From: Paenibacillus pedocola | Lineage (GTDB): Bacteria; Bacillota; Bacilli; Paenibacillales; Paenibacillaceae | Length of the DNA: 64,000 nucleotides | Direction: 5' to 3' | Assembly (NCBI RefSeq): GCF_031599675.1 | Contig: NZ_CP134223.1 | Span: forward strand, 3,472,001-3,536,000 | In this document: one piece after another, positions 8,331 to 17,805 of the stretch | How positions within the stretch are numbered: the stretch's first letter is position 1 | How the letters are laid out: each line of letters opens with the position of its first letter | Notes under the pieces: generated by a model | Database searches by the model: none | Told to the model about the DNA's origin: nothing | What the model saw: only the letters and a program-made list of their open reading frames with translations | Translations under genes and position numbers: made by a program

Positions 8331-9545
8331 TTAGTCGAGCTCGATCCCTTTGGTCTCTTTTCCCAGCAGTAGTACCGCAAGCGCACCAATGACAATCGTT
8401 ACGAAAAACAGCAGGAATATCGAGCTGATGCCGACCGATTTCCCTACGAGCACACCTACCAGCAGTGGTGCCAGAATCCCGCCGATCCGGCCAAAGGAGG
8501 TGGCCAGCCCCGCACCCGTGGAGCGGATTGCTGTCGGATACAGTTCAGGAGTGTAGGCATACATGCCGCCCCATGCGCCGAGATTGAAGAATGATAGGCA
8601 GATCCCGGCAGCCATGAGCATGCCTTCGGTTGTCGCATTCCCGAACCAGGCGGCACTTCCTGCAGTCAGTAGTAAATAAATAACAAGCACAAACTTACGC
8701 CCGAACTTCTCTATGAAATACGCGGCTGTGAAGTAACCGGGCAGCTGAGCGAGCGTCATGATGAGCACATATTCGAAGCTCTTGACGAGGCTGAATCCTT
8801 TCAGCACCATCACCGTAGGCAGCCACAGGAACATTCCATAGTAAGAGAAGACCACGGTGAACCAAAGAATCCACAGCATAATCGTCGAACGGCGGTACTC
8901 CGGTGACCAGACAGTAGCAATCCGCTTACCCAGCGGTACCGGTGCTTTTTTCTTCATTTCCGCAAACCGCGGTGAATCCTCGATGGCACGGCGTAAATAA
9001 AGAGCGTATAACGCCGGAACGGCCCCTATGGCAAAAGCTACTCGCCAGCCGTAATCCGGAATGACGAAATAGGCGATTAAGGCCGCAGCGATCCAGCCCA
9101 CCGCCCAAAAGCTCTCCAGAAGGACGACAGCCCTTCCTCTTTCCGCTGCAGGCATGCTCTCGGATACCAGCGTTGAGGCAACAGGTAATTCTCCGCCCAG
9201 GCCGAACCCGGCAATAAACCGCAGTACACACAGTATGGCAAAGCCCGCCGCAAAAGCCGATAAGCCGCTCGCCAGGGAGAAGATCAGCAGCGTCCATAGC
9301 AGCACTGATTTGCGGCCGAAACGGTCGGCCAGAATGCCAGCCGCCGCAGCACCGGCAGCCATCCCTAGAGAATTTATACTGGTTAAGAGTCCGATCTTCT
9401 CCGGACCCAGCTCCCACTCTTTAGCCAGCGCGGCAACGACAAACGAGATCATCCCGACATCCATGGCGTCGAACATCCAGCTTAAACCAGCGCTCAGCAG
9501 CAGCTTGCGCCTCTTCGGATCGCGCAGCAGCGTCATTTGATTCAT
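8331..9545 (-). CDS. MFS transporter, NiaP/AAHS-like carrier
   Basis: 404-residue membrane carrier of the major facilitator superfamily with about twelve hydrophobic segments. The conserved loop-2 motif GILADRFGRKSVLL is present near residue 70, and a related AAYFIEKFGRKFVLV occurs in the second half. The early SWMFDAMDVGMISF stretch resembles the D-x-D motif of aromatic-acid and NiaP-type symporters. The ATG at 9545 is preferred over the in-frame TTG at 9551 because GAGGTG lies seven bases upstream of it. Single-gene unit, with a terminator at 8196-8233. Substrate not deducible; organic acid, vitamin or sugar are all possible. Confidence 0.85.
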   Translation of the reverse strand: MNQMTLLRDPKRRKLLLSAGLSWMFDAMDVGMISFVVAALAKEWELGPEKIGLLTSINSLGMAAGAAAAGILADRFGRKSVLLWTLLIFSLASGLSAFAAGFAILCVLRFIAGFGLGGELPVASTLVSESMPAAERGRAVVLLESFWAVGWIAAALIAYFVIPDYGWRVAFAIGAVPALYALYLRRAIEDSPRFAEMKKKAPVPLGKRIATVWSPEYRRSTIMLWILWFTVVFSYYGMFLWLPTVMVLKGFSLVKSFEYVLIMTLAQLPGYFTAAYFIEKFGRKFVLVIYLLLTAGSAAWFGNATTEGMLMAAGICLSFFNLGAWGGMYAYTPELYPTAIRSTGAGLATSFGRIGGILAPLLVGVLVGKSVGISSIFLLFFVTIVIGALAVLLLGKETKGIELD

Positions 9546-9623
9546 CCTCAAGCACCTCTTTCTAACTCCGACTATTCTACCTGGAACGATTTGTTACTCC
9601 TACACATTTTAATTTTGCAATGA

Positions 9624-10448
9624 TTAAAAATCAAGGAATAACGCAGCATTAAAGTATTGCCTAGCCAGTGATTGAAAATAACAGGTCTGCACGGAAATCG
9701 CCGCAATCATCAGCATGTTCTGTACGGCATCCTTTTGCGACCGTGTGAGATGTGTAAGCCTGTCCATTCTTTTCTCCAGAAATCCACTGATGGTTCTGTC
9801 CGTTTTCCAGGAATATTCCTTATGGGCACTCCGTTCAGCAATCCCCTGCGCCTGCAGAGCCGGACTTGTCTTGAGGTCTTCAAACAGCTCGGCATACCCG
9901 TAGTACAGTTCCGCTGGTTCAACCAGATCATCATCATCACGTTCGGGCTTCAGGAACAGGATGCGGAAGAGCTGGCGGATGCTCTCGAAATCAAGCACTG
10001 CTTTGAGGTCATCTATTATAAACAGAAGCGCGGCCTGATTCACAGAATATTTCTTCCCTTCCCGCGGTGAACCTAAATATTCTTTGAAATCGCGTTTCAC
10101 CCAGTTCTGCATAGCGGTAACAGATAGTGTGGAATACTCAATCAGATGTCCCAGGGCAGCGATATCTGCAAGTGAAAGGCCTTTGACTCTGGTACCTTTA
10201 ATAATTTTCTGCAGGATCGGCGGGATATCCGTAGATAAAAAAGCAGGCAGGGACAACCCCTTCTGCACCTCTTCCTGATGGAATTTGGTCCAGGCTTCCT
10301 GCAATATACGCAGCGGCTTCCGATCACCATTTTCGGTCAGGGACAGCAGCAGACCCGACATTTCTTTGCGGCTCAAAGTAAAAGCTTCCATAGATGGCAC
10401 CCCTTCGCCATTTGATTTTTCGTTTAAAAGTTCGTACAATAAGTTCAT
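9624..10448 (-). CDS. DUF1836 domain protein
   Basis: 274-residue soluble protein. The middle (about residues 70-180, DIPPILQKIIKGTRVKGLSL through the KYSVNQAALLFIIDDLKAVL stretch) matches my memory of DUF1836, a Firmicute family with a predicted winged-helix or MerR-like DNA-binding fold. The N-terminal 60 residues and the C-terminal helical part lack recognisable motifs. It is transcribed divergently from the CNNM/CBS gene, with under 60 bases between them. Function unknown. Confidence 0.75.
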   Translation of the reverse strand: MNLLYELLNEKSNGEGVPSMEAFTLSRKEMSGLLLSLTENGDRKPLRILQEAWTKFHQEEVQKGLSLPAFLSTDIPPILQKIIKGTRVKGLSLADIAALGHLIEYSTLSVTAMQNWVKRDFKEYLGSPREGKKYSVNQAALLFIIDDLKAVLDFESIRQLFRILFLKPERDDDDLVEPAELYYGYAELFEDLKTSPALQAQGIAERSAHKEYSWKTDRTISGFLEKRMDRLTHLTRSQKDAVQNMLMIAAISVQTCYFQSLARQYFNAALFLDF

Positions 10449-10506
10449 ATGAACTCATAAAATGAGTATAACCTATTTTAAAGACGAGAGGGATGGTAAA
10501 GATTTT

Positions 10507-11829
10507 ATGGGTATAGGACTTAGTTTGACGTTGGTGGCTATTTTGATTATCTTAACCGCTTTTTTTGTAGCTACGGAATTTGCAGTGGTACGGCTTAGAG
10601 GTAGCCAGGTGAGCCAGATGGTCCTCGATGGCAAGAAGAATGCACTTGCTGTGCAGCGGGTTTCCGCTAACCTGGATGGTTACCTGTCCGCTTGTCAGCT
10701 TGGGATTACCATCACCGCACTCGGTATCGGGGCGCTTGCTGAACCGGCTTTTGAGCAGCTGCTGCTTCCACTGTTCGATATGGTGAATATCAGCCACAGC
10801 GTCAGTGAGCCTATTGCGTTCGCACTAGCCTTCATCATTGCTACCTTCCTGCACGTGGTTGTGGGTGAGCTTGCTCCGAAGACTGCAGCTATAAACATTC
10901 CGGAAAAAATCGGTCAATTTACTTCACCGCTGATTATTTGGTTCTACAAAATTCTTTACCCTTTGATTTGGATAATGAACGGCTCCGCCAATATGCTTGT
11001 CCGTCTGTTCGGGATGAAGCCGGCCAGTGAGCATGGTGATGCGCATTCCGAGGAAGAAATTCGTCTGATCCTCTCTGAGAGTTATGAGAACGGTAAGATC
11101 AACAAAGCTGAATACGGTTATGTGAACCGGATCTTTAATTTTGATGAAATGCTGGCCAAGGAAATTATGGTGCCGCGGACCGATATGATCTGCCTGTTCT
11201 CCAACCACTCATTAAAGGAGAATTTCGATATCATCCGCAAGGAACAATACACCCGCTTCCCGGTTGCAGATGGCAGTAAAGACAATATTATTGGCATGAT
11301 CAACACGAAGCAGCTGTATTTACAATATGATAATGATCCTGATTTCGATTTCAAAAAGCTGATTTTGCCGCTGCTGACCGTATCCGAGGTTACACCGGTC
11401 AAAACCCTGCTGACCCGCATGCAGCTGGAGCGTGTGCACATTGCCCTGCTGCTGGATGAATATGGCGGTACCTCAGGTCTGATTACAATTGAAGACATTC
11501 TGGAAGAGATTGTCGGTGAGATTCGTGATGAGTTCGACGGGGATGAGAGAAGGAATGTGGAGAAGCTCAGCGATTCCCATTACCTCTTCGACGGCAAGGT
11601 TTCACTGCTTGAGATTAAACAGAAGGCCGGCATTGATTTGCATGATGACGAGGTAACGACTATCGGGGGCTGGCTGTACAGCCACTTGGACGAGCCGGCA
11701 ATCGGCAAAAGCATTGACCATGAGCATATTACCCTTACGGTACGTGAAATGAATAAGAACCGTATCCGCAAGGTTGAGGTGCATATCGGTCAGAAAAATA
11801 CGGCAGATTCGTCACAGCATCAGGAATAA
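10507..11829 (+). CDS. CNNM/CBS-domain membrane protein (HlyC/CorC family)
   Basis: 440-residue membrane protein of the hemolysin-like CNNM family, linked in some members to Mg2+ or Co2+ export. Four hydrophobic segments at the N-terminus form the DUF21 transmembrane domain (LSLTLVAILIILTAFFVATE onwards). Then comes a CBS pair with MVPRTDMICL and LLLDEYGGTSGLITIEDILEEIVGEI, and a C-terminal CorC_HlyC domain. Start is uncertain: an in-frame ATG at 10462 would add 15 hydrophilic residues, and neither has a strong ribosome site. A paralogue lies at 46339-47655. A terminator follows at 11893. Confidence 0.88.
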   Translation: MGIGLSLTLVAILIILTAFFVATEFAVVRLRGSQVSQMVLDGKKNALAVQRVSANLDGYLSACQLGITITALGIGALAEPAFEQLLLPLFDMVNISHSVSEPIAFALAFIIATFLHVVVGELAPKTAAINIPEKIGQFTSPLIIWFYKILYPLIWIMNGSANMLVRLFGMKPASEHGDAHSEEEIRLILSESYENGKINKAEYGYVNRIFNFDEMLAKEIMVPRTDMICLFSNHSLKENFDIIRKEQYTRFPVADGSKDNIIGMINTKQLYLQYDNDPDFDFKKLILPLLTVSEVTPVKTLLTRMQLERVHIALLLDEYGGTSGLITIEDILEEIVGEIRDEFDGDERRNVEKLSDSHYLFDGKVSLLEIKQKAGIDLHDDEVTTIGGWLYSHLDEPAIGKSIDHEHITLTVREMNKNRIRKVEVHIGQKNTADSSQHQE

Positions 11830-11891
11830 TCAGGCTCATAGTGAAGTAGAAGGATAATTTATAGTATGAATCATATAAACCTTATATAGAA

Positions 11892-11925
11892 GAAAGGCGC
11901 CCCTTTACAGGAGCGCCTTTGTTTT
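11892..11925 (+). terminator. Rho-independent terminator after the CNNM/CBS gene
   Basis: AAAGGCGC and GCGCCTTT form a perfect 8-bp stem with a 12-base loop, followed by GTTTT, 62 bases after the stop codon. Confidence 0.8.
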
Positions 11926-12007
11926 ACCCATATTCGAACGGATCCGATTAACGGTTAAATAGAATTTCTCCCGTCAATTCTAACAGAACTACCGGCAGAA
12001 ATTCCAG

Positions 12008-12514
12008 TTAATCAATAATCTTGCTCATATAATACTCGTCCACCCATTCTCCGCCGATGTTCAAAGATTTCTTCTTCATGCCTTCAATCTCAAATCCGCA
12101 TTTCTTATACAGTGCGATCCCCCGCTCATTATGGGTCATAACAGTAAGTTCAAGGCGTACGATACGCGCGGATCGTGCCCAAGCTTCCATTTCCTGAAAT
12201 AATCCGCTGCCGATCCCCATGCCCTGATACTGCTGCAGGATACCAATAACAATGTAGGCACTATGTTTATTCCGCCTTACACTGCCACCCCTGACCGATA
12301 AATAACCGGCCAGCCCCCCATTCACCTCTGCTCCGATCAATATCGAAGTTTCCGAGGCGGTAAAGCTCTCAATCATTTCTTTGACCTGCTGCAGCCCGGT
12401 CTGACGTTCATCAGGCTCCAGCAGCATAAATGAAGACTCCCGGTCCAGAGCATGCTGCAGACTTAACAGTCCGGCAGCATCCTCTGGAACGAGCTTACGC
12501 AGTGTTACGATCAT
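12008..12514 (-). CDS. GNAT family N-acetyltransferase
   Basis: 168-residue acetyl-CoA-dependent N-acetyltransferase. The acetyl-CoA-binding motif A reads QYQGMGIGSGLFQEMEAWA near residues 105-123, following the usual AYIVIGIL beta strand. Motif B (IALYKKCGFEIEG) precedes a C-terminal DEYYMSKII. The ATG at 12514 is chosen because GGGAGGGGG lies seven bases upstream; a more upstream ATG would overlap the VOC gene. It follows that gene by 23 bases, so the two are probably cotranscribed. Acceptor substrate unknown. Confidence 0.9.
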   Translation of the reverse strand: MIVTLRKLVPEDAAGLLSLQHALDRESSFMLLEPDERQTGLQQVKEMIESFTASETSILIGAEVNGGLAGYLSVRGGSVRRNKHSAYIVIGILQQYQGMGIGSGLFQEMEAWARSARIVRLELTVMTHNERGIALYKKCGFEIEGMKKKSLNIGGEWVDEYYMSKIID

Positions 12515-12537
12515 GGCCAGTCCCCCTCCCGTCACCT

Positions 12538-12891
12538 TCAACAGCGGCAAATCATCAGAACATTCCCATCCGGGTCTTTGAAATTGAACCAGTGATCATG
12601 CTCGATATCTGTGAGTATCTCTGCCCCGCTCGCTTTGACATAATCATAAGCAGCATCAATATCCTCTGTGTTCAAATGAAAGGAAGGTACTTTGAGCACG
12701 GATTCAGAAGTGAAAATTTTACTGTCCAGAACAATTCCCGGGCCCTGCATCGGCACCACATATAAATGTCCGAACAATACCTCGCCATCCAGCGGAAGTC
12801 CCAATAAGCTGCAGTACCAGTTCTTTGACCTTTCAATGTCGCTGACCGGGATGAAGACGGCGCCAATCTGATTCAGAATCGGACTTGTCAC
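12538..12891 (-). CDS. VOC family (glyoxalase/bleomycin-resistance fold) protein
   Basis: Small vicinal-oxygen-chelate protein, about 117 residues, with two beta-alpha-beta-beta-beta halves. The typical opening is IGAVFIPVSDIERSKNWYCSLLGL, and the typical ending is HWFNFKDPDGNVLMIC with a likely metal or ligand Glu/His region. The start is assigned to a GTG at 12891, eleven bases after GAGGAGG. An ATG at 12960 is open but its extra residues do not look like the family. It lies directly upstream of the GNAT gene. Members include glyoxalases, dioxygenases and thiol transferases, so the specific role cannot be stated. Confidence 0.82.
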   Translation of the reverse strand: MTSPILNQIGAVFIPVSDIERSKNWYCSLLGLPLDGEVLFGHLYVVPMQGPGIVLDSKIFTSESVLKVPSFHLNTEDIDAAYDYVKASGAEILTDIEHDHWFNFKDPDGNVLMICRC

Positions 12892-13040
12892 AGCGAGTAT
12901 AGCCTCCTCTAAGAATTGAAGAATAGGTTTAACACTTATTAATTCGATAAAATCTGCCAATTTCCTGCGCTCTTTAGTGAAGCGGCAACTACTTATGATA
13001 TAATCTTGGCAAATTATATTATGATGTCAGGAGAATTATT

Positions 13041-14387
13041 TTGGCTAATTTATCACTCGCGCATCTTAGACTGACACCCCCCAAAATATTATCGCTTGGA
13101 TTTATCCTGCTGATCGCAGCCGGAACACTGCTATTATATTTACCTGCTGCTTCGACGGGTGACCGTATTTCATTCATCGATGCATTATTCATGGCAACTT
13201 CAGCCACCTGTGTTACCGGACTTGCCGTTATTGATACCGGAACCGAATTGACCGTATTCGGCCAGGTTGTGTTACTGGTACTGTTCCAGTTCGGAGGTCT
13301 GGGTTTCGTAACAATGGCGACTTTAATTACGCTGGTGCTCAGCAAACGGATTTCACTGAAAGAACGGCTGCTGCTCCAGGAATCGATGAACCAGAATTCG
13401 ATGCAGGGAATCGTAAAGCTGATCCGCCGGGTATTAATCTACTCGCTCGTCATTCAGCTCAGTGGAGCCATATTGCTTGCTGCAAGATTTTTGATAGATA
13501 TGCCGGTTGGCAAAGCCTTGTACTACGGATTGTTCCATAGCGTTTCTATCTTCAACAACGCCGGCTTCGATCTCTTCGGAGACGTCCACGGGCCATTCAG
13601 CGGCCTTACCCGTTATGTAGAGGATCCGATTGTGAATATTACGTCCATGCTGCTGATCTTCCTCGGCGGCATTGGCTTTATCGTACTGTCAGACGTAGTT
13701 GACTTTCCGAAGCGCAAACGGCTGACCCTGCATTCCAAAGTAGTCTTGTCTAGTTCAGCAGCTCTGATCGTGATCGGTGCGGCAGTCTTTTTCTGGCTGG
13801 AGCTGAATTCTACGCTGAAACCGCTGCATGCCGGAGGTAAAATTATGGCCTCCTTCCTGCAGGCGATTACCCCGCGTTCCGGTGGCGTCACTACGATTGA
13901 GATCCCGCTGCTGCGCGAATCTACCCAGTTTCTGATGATTCTGCTGATGTTCATCGGGGCTGCGCCCGGATCTACCGGCGGCGGTATCAAAATCACCACC
14001 TTTGCCCTTCTGGTCGTTACTGTATATGCCAGAATCCGGGGCAAGGAGGATATTGTCATGTTCCGCCACCGGATATCCAAAGACAATGTCTATCGGGCGA
14101 TTACAATGACGCTGTTGTCACTAATTCTCGTCGTAACCGCGACTATGCTGCTGTCGGTTACAGAGAGTGCAGACTTCCTGACCGTACTGTTTGAGGCTGT
14201 GTCCGCATTCGGCACCTCCGGTATAACGATGGGACTGACACCGGAGCTGACGACGGCCGGTAAAATTCTGGTCATCATTCTGATGTTCATCGGGCGGACA
14301 GGCCCCCTAACTCTTGCCTATGCGATTAAACCCAAAAAAAATAAAGAGCTTTACCGGTACCCCGAAGGCAACATTACTATCGGCTAA
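13041..14387 (+). CDS. ktrB: TrkH/KtrB-type potassium transporter subunit
   Basis: 448-residue K+ uptake channel-like membrane protein. Four pore loops are visible: ATSATCVTGLAV (about 50-61), SIFNNAGFDLFG, TPRSGGVTTIE and AVSAFGTSGITMGL. Each carries the filter glycine of the Trk/Ktr/HKT superfamily. Length and lack of extra helices fit KtrB/KtrD rather than TrkH. Start is TTG at 13041 with CAGGAG seven bases upstream. No KtrA/C-type RCK gene is adjacent, so the cytosolic partner must be elsewhere. KtrB and KtrD cannot be told apart here. A hairpin terminator follows immediately. Confidence 0.9.
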   Translation: MANLSLAHLRLTPPKILSLGFILLIAAGTLLLYLPAASTGDRISFIDALFMATSATCVTGLAVIDTGTELTVFGQVVLLVLFQFGGLGFVTMATLITLVLSKRISLKERLLLQESMNQNSMQGIVKLIRRVLIYSLVIQLSGAILLAARFLIDMPVGKALYYGLFHSVSIFNNAGFDLFGDVHGPFSGLTRYVEDPIVNITSMLLIFLGGIGFIVLSDVVDFPKRKRLTLHSKVVLSSSAALIVIGAAVFFWLELNSTLKPLHAGGKIMASFLQAITPRSGGVTTIEIPLLRESTQFLMILLMFIGAAPGSTGGGIKITTFALLVVTVYARIRGKEDIVMFRHRISKDNVYRAITMTLLSLILVVTATMLLSVTESADFLTVLFEAVSAFGTSGITMGLTPELTTAGKILVIILMFIGRTGPLTLAYAIKPKKNKELYRYPEGNITIG

Positions 14388-14393
14388 ATGAAT

Positions 14394-14453
14394 AAAAATG
14401 CGACCCTTAGCAGGCAGGCACTCTTGTCCTCCTCTAAGCGGTCGCATTTTTTG
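14394..14453. terminator. Bidirectional terminator between ktrB-like gene and small hypothetical
   Basis: AAAATGCGACC pairs with GGTCGCATTTT, with CTTAG/CTAAG extending the stem. T-runs lie on both sides, so it can serve the plus-strand K+ gene and the minus-strand gene ending at 14458. Confidence 0.8.
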
Positions 14454-14457
14454 CTTG

Positions 14458-14733
14458 TTATTCTTCTACGTCCTCCTGGGTGTCCAAAGCGGCATCCAGC
14501 AGCTGATTAAAGAAATCATCGTCGTTCTCCAGCAGAGTATCCACTTCCAGGAACTGCTCTTCACTTCCCGGCTCGCCGGCGAAGCTTAGACTGTAATCCC
14601 ATTCACTACCGCGTTTGCTGAAAAAAGTGATCTCATACGGGAACTTATGCTGCTCAATGGTGAATACTGTTCTCCCGACAAAGCTTTTGTCTTCCTCGCG
14701 TTTCAGCTCTGCTTTGACAATTTCTACGTTCAT
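14458..14733 (-). CDS. Small acidic hypothetical protein
   Basis: 91-residue soluble protein that I do not recognise. The first half alternates charged and hydrophobic residues (VEIVKAELKREEDKSFVGRTVFTIE, then FPYEITFFSKRGSEWDYSLSF), suggesting a beta-rich fold. The last third is strongly acidic (ENDDDFFNQLL to EDVEE). An ATG at 14733 with AGGTAGGA upstream supports translation. It converges on the K+ transporter gene across a shared terminator. No membrane segment or signal peptide. Confidence 0.7.
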   Translation of the reverse strand: MNVEIVKAELKREEDKSFVGRTVFTIEQHKFPYEITFFSKRGSEWDYSLSFAGEPGSEEQFLEVDTLLENDDDFFNQLLDAALDTQEDVEE

Positions 14734-14897
14734 GCTTTTTCCTACCTTTCATCAGTTCAATCTCACATCCCCAGTATAGCATTGATATATGGGCAATTTC
14801 CTCTCTTTACTGCGCAATTGACTTTTTTCATCCGGCGGTTAATAATTTAATACAATGCATATATAGAACTAAAAATATACCAAATGGAGGAAAACCA

Positions 14898-16130
14898 ATG
14901 ATCGATTTTGCAGCAAAGCTTAGTAAGTATGCGGATTTGGCTGTTGAGATTGGAGTTAATGTCCAGCCGGGACAGACTCTGGTCGTGAATGCACCGATTT
15001 CCGGAGCCGAGTTTGTCCGTCTGATTACTGCCAAGGCCTACGCCAAGGGAGCAAGTCTGGTCAAAGTAAACTGGAGTGATGAATTCGTCACCCGCCAGCA
15101 ATTCGAGCATGCCGCTCCGGAAGTATTCACGAAAGCACCTACCTGGTATGCCGGGGAAATGACCGAATTTGCTGAGAATGGCGCTGCCATCCTGAATGTT
15201 ATCGCAGAAAATCCCGATGCGCTCACAGGTATTGATCCTGAACGTATTGCCAATTTCCAAAAGACACGTGGTGCAGCACTCCAGAGATACCGTGAGCTGC
15301 AGATGTCCGATAAAGTCAGCTGGAGTATTGTGGCTATCCCGTCACAGCCCTGGGCTGACAAAGTGTTCCCGGATGTGCCGGCTGAAGAACGCGTGGATAA
15401 GCTGTGGGAAGCCATTTTCCATACCGTGCGCTTAGACCGTGAAGACCCGGTAGCCGCCTGGCAGGAGCATTTGGACACCCTGGAGCAGAAAGCCAATGTC
15501 CTAAACGCCAAGAAATATAAAAGCTTGCATTACATAGCACCCGGTACCGACCTCACTATTGAGCTCCCGGAAGGCCATCTGTGGGCACAGGGTGACAGCA
15601 TCAACGCGAAGGGCCATTCCTTCGTCGCCAATATGCCAACCGAAGAAGTATTCACTGCACCGCTTAAGACTGGTGTTAACGGTACTGTTAGAGCTACCAA
15701 ACCGCTCAGCTACGGCGGGAATATTATTGACGGCTTCTCTATTACCTTTGAGAACGGACGTATCATCAGTGTAAGCGCCGAGCAAGGCCAGGATTCACTG
15801 GAATATCTGATCGGCCTGGATGAGGGCGCGAAATACCTGGGTGAAGTTGCGCTTGTACCGCATAAATCCCCGATCTCTGAATCAAACATCCTGTATTTCA
15901 ATACCTTGTTTGATGAGAATGCCTCCAACCATCTGGCCATTGGCACAGCTTACGCTTTCTGTCTGGAAGGCGGCAAAGAAATGACCCAGGATGAGCTGAC
16001 TGCACATGGTCTTAACACAAGCGTTACCCACGTTGACTTTATGATCGGATCGCCTGAGATGGATATCTACGGCATTTCCGCAGACGGCTCGCAAGAACCC
16101 GTCTTCCTCAAAGGAAACTGGGCGTTTTAA
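14898..16130 (+). CDS. M29 family aminopeptidase (first of tandem pair)
   Basis: 410-residue metal-dependent aminopeptidase of the AmpS/thermophilic aminopeptidase (M29) family. The N-terminal domain opens FAAKLSKYADLAVEIGVNVQPGQTLVV. The C-terminal metal site includes Glu of PTEEVFTAPLKTG, the SNILYFNTLFDENASNHLAIG stretch and HVDFMIGSPEMDI with His and Asp. The ATG has GGAGG eight bases upstream. The next gene, 33 bases downstream, is a close paralogue, indicating a tandem duplication. These enzymes release N-terminal residues from peptides in the cytoplasm. Confidence 0.93.
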   Translation: MIDFAAKLSKYADLAVEIGVNVQPGQTLVVNAPISGAEFVRLITAKAYAKGASLVKVNWSDEFVTRQQFEHAAPEVFTKAPTWYAGEMTEFAENGAAILNVIAENPDALTGIDPERIANFQKTRGAALQRYRELQMSDKVSWSIVAIPSQPWADKVFPDVPAEERVDKLWEAIFHTVRLDREDPVAAWQEHLDTLEQKANVLNAKKYKSLHYIAPGTDLTIELPEGHLWAQGDSINAKGHSFVANMPTEEVFTAPLKTGVNGTVRATKPLSYGGNIIDGFSITFENGRIISVSAEQGQDSLEYLIGLDEGAKYLGEVALVPHKSPISESNILYFNTLFDENASNHLAIGTAYAFCLEGGKEMTQDELTAHGLNTSVTHVDFMIGSPEMDIYGISADGSQEPVFLKGNWAF

Positions 16131-16163
16131 TAAATACAGATAAAGATGACAGGAGCTGAACCA

Positions 16164-17402
16164 ATGCTGGATTTCAAGCAAAAGCTGGAGAATTATGCCC
16201 TGCTTGCGGTTAAGATCGGGATTAATATTCAACCTGGACAGACGCTGGTGATCAATGCAGATATCGTATCTGCAGAATTAGTCCGCCTTATCGTGCGCCA
16301 AGCCTATGAAGCGGGAGCCAAGCTGGTCAAGGTTAATTATAGCGATGAAATCGTCACTCGAACCCGTTACGAACTCGCACCATCCGAAAGCTTCCTTGAA
16401 CCGCCGAAATGGCAGGCGGATGAACTCGAGGATCTGGCCCGGAATGGCGCAGCCTTCTTGAGCGTCGTATCTGCCAACCCGGATCTACTCAATGGAATCG
16501 AGGCAAGCCGGATCGCCGACAATCAGCGTACTGCCGGAACAGCCATGGCCCCATATCGTGAAATGATGATGGCCAATCATGTAAGCTGGAGCATTGTTGC
16601 CTACCCTTCCACTACCTGGGCGGCCAAAGTATTCCCAAATGCAGCACCAGAAACACAGGTTGATCTGCTCTGGGATGCAATCTTTAAGGCAGTCCGCGCC
16701 GATCAGGAGAACCCCGTGGAAGCCTGGAGCAACCATTTGGCCGGCTTGAAACAACGCTGCGACATCCTGAATGAGCGTAAATACCGCAAACTGCATTTCA
16801 CTGCAGCAGGCACAGATCTGACTCTTGAGCTGCCGGAAGGACATATCTGGTGTCAGGCCGGTGCTGTAAACGGACGGGGAATTCCCTTCCTCGCCAACAT
16901 TCCGACTGAGGAAGTGTTCACTGCACCGCTTAAGACCGGTGCCAGCGGCAAGGTGAGCAGTACGAAACCGCTTAGCTACGGCGGGAATATCATCGACAAA
17001 TTCACCTTAACATTAGAGAATGGCAAGGTAACAGATTTTACAGCAGAAACAGGTCAGGAAGCCTTGGCTTCGCTGCTTGCGATGGATGAAGGCTCTGCTT
17101 ACTTTGGAGAAGTGGCACTGGTGCCCTTCCATTCTCCAATTTCGGAAAGCGGTATCCTCTATTACACTACCCTTTATGATGAGAATGCCTCCTGTCATCT
17201 GGCTCTTGGAGCAGCTTATGCTTTCACTCTGCAGGACGGTATTGCTATGACCAAGGAACAGCTGGCCGGCCATGGAATGAATCAAAGTCTTACCCATGTC
17301 GACTTCATGATGGGATCGCCGGAGATGAACATCGACGGCATTACGGATGACGGCAACACAGAACCGATATTCAGAGCAGGAAACTGGGCTTCAAGCATAT
17401 AA
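16164..17402 (+). CDS. M29 family aminopeptidase (second of tandem pair)
   Basis: 412-residue paralogue of the upstream enzyme, co-linear throughout, for example VSWSIVAYPSTTWAAKVFP, PTEEVFTAPLKTG and THVDFMMGSPEMNIDG. All the metal-ligand regions seen in the first copy are kept, so it should be active. The ATG at 16164 is chosen because AGGAG lies eight bases upstream; an earlier in-frame ATG at 16146 lacks one. The 33-base gap from the first copy and the shared terminator suggest one transcript. Divergence is spread over the whole length, so the duplication is not recent. Confidence 0.93.
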   Translation: MLDFKQKLENYALLAVKIGINIQPGQTLVINADIVSAELVRLIVRQAYEAGAKLVKVNYSDEIVTRTRYELAPSESFLEPPKWQADELEDLARNGAAFLSVVSANPDLLNGIEASRIADNQRTAGTAMAPYREMMMANHVSWSIVAYPSTTWAAKVFPNAAPETQVDLLWDAIFKAVRADQENPVEAWSNHLAGLKQRCDILNERKYRKLHFTAAGTDLTLELPEGHIWCQAGAVNGRGIPFLANIPTEEVFTAPLKTGASGKVSSTKPLSYGGNIIDKFTLTLENGKVTDFTAETGQEALASLLAMDEGSAYFGEVALVPFHSPISESGILYYTTLYDENASCHLALGAAYAFTLQDGIAMTKEQLAGHGMNQSLTHVDFMMGSPEMNIDGITDDGNTEPIFRAGNWASSI

Positions 17403-17428
17403 TCACCTGCCATATTAATGTAAAAATT

Positions 17429-17469
17429 AAAGCCCCCCGCTTCTCTTTGGAGACAGCGGGGGGCTTTTT
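17429..17469 (+). terminator. Rho-independent terminator of the aminopeptidase operon
   Basis: AAAGCCCCCCGCT pairs with AGCGGGGGGCTTT, followed by TT and a G; a very GC-rich, strong terminator 27 bases after the second stop codon. Confidence 0.9.
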
Positions 17470-17596
17470 GCTCAAATTTGAAGTTTTGTTCAAATAATAT
17501 TCACATAATTGTTGAAATTAATTCACAAATATGTCACAATACAATTAAGGTTTGTATTTCCAGTTTAAAGCCTTATCAAATTTAGGAGGGAATCCT

Positions 17597-17770
17597 ATGA
17601 AAGAATCATTGTCCCAGAACCTGGAGCCGAGAGAAACAGAGCGGACCAAGATTCAGCCTCCCACGGACGCAAGCATCGTAGCCTCCAATGCAATCAAATA
17701 CACAGCTTACATCATGCTGCTCTTCGGTTTCCTATACTTCCTGATTGCCTACCTGGCACCAATGCTGTAA
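17597..17770 (+). CDS. Small single-pass membrane protein
   Basis: 57-residue protein of unknown function. The first ~30 residues are hydrophilic and rich in Glu, Thr and Pro. The rest is one hydrophobic segment (YTAYIMLLFGFLYFLIAYL), giving a C-terminal membrane anchor. GGAGG lies seven bases before the ATG at 17597, which decides the start; 15 more codons are open upstream. It stands alone between two terminators. Confidence 0.78.
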   Translation: MKESLSQNLEPRETERTKIQPPTDASIVASNAIKYTAYIMLLFGFLYFLIAYLAPML

Positions 17771-17805
17771 GGATGTTAAAATATATATTCACTCTAGAAA
17801 GCGCT

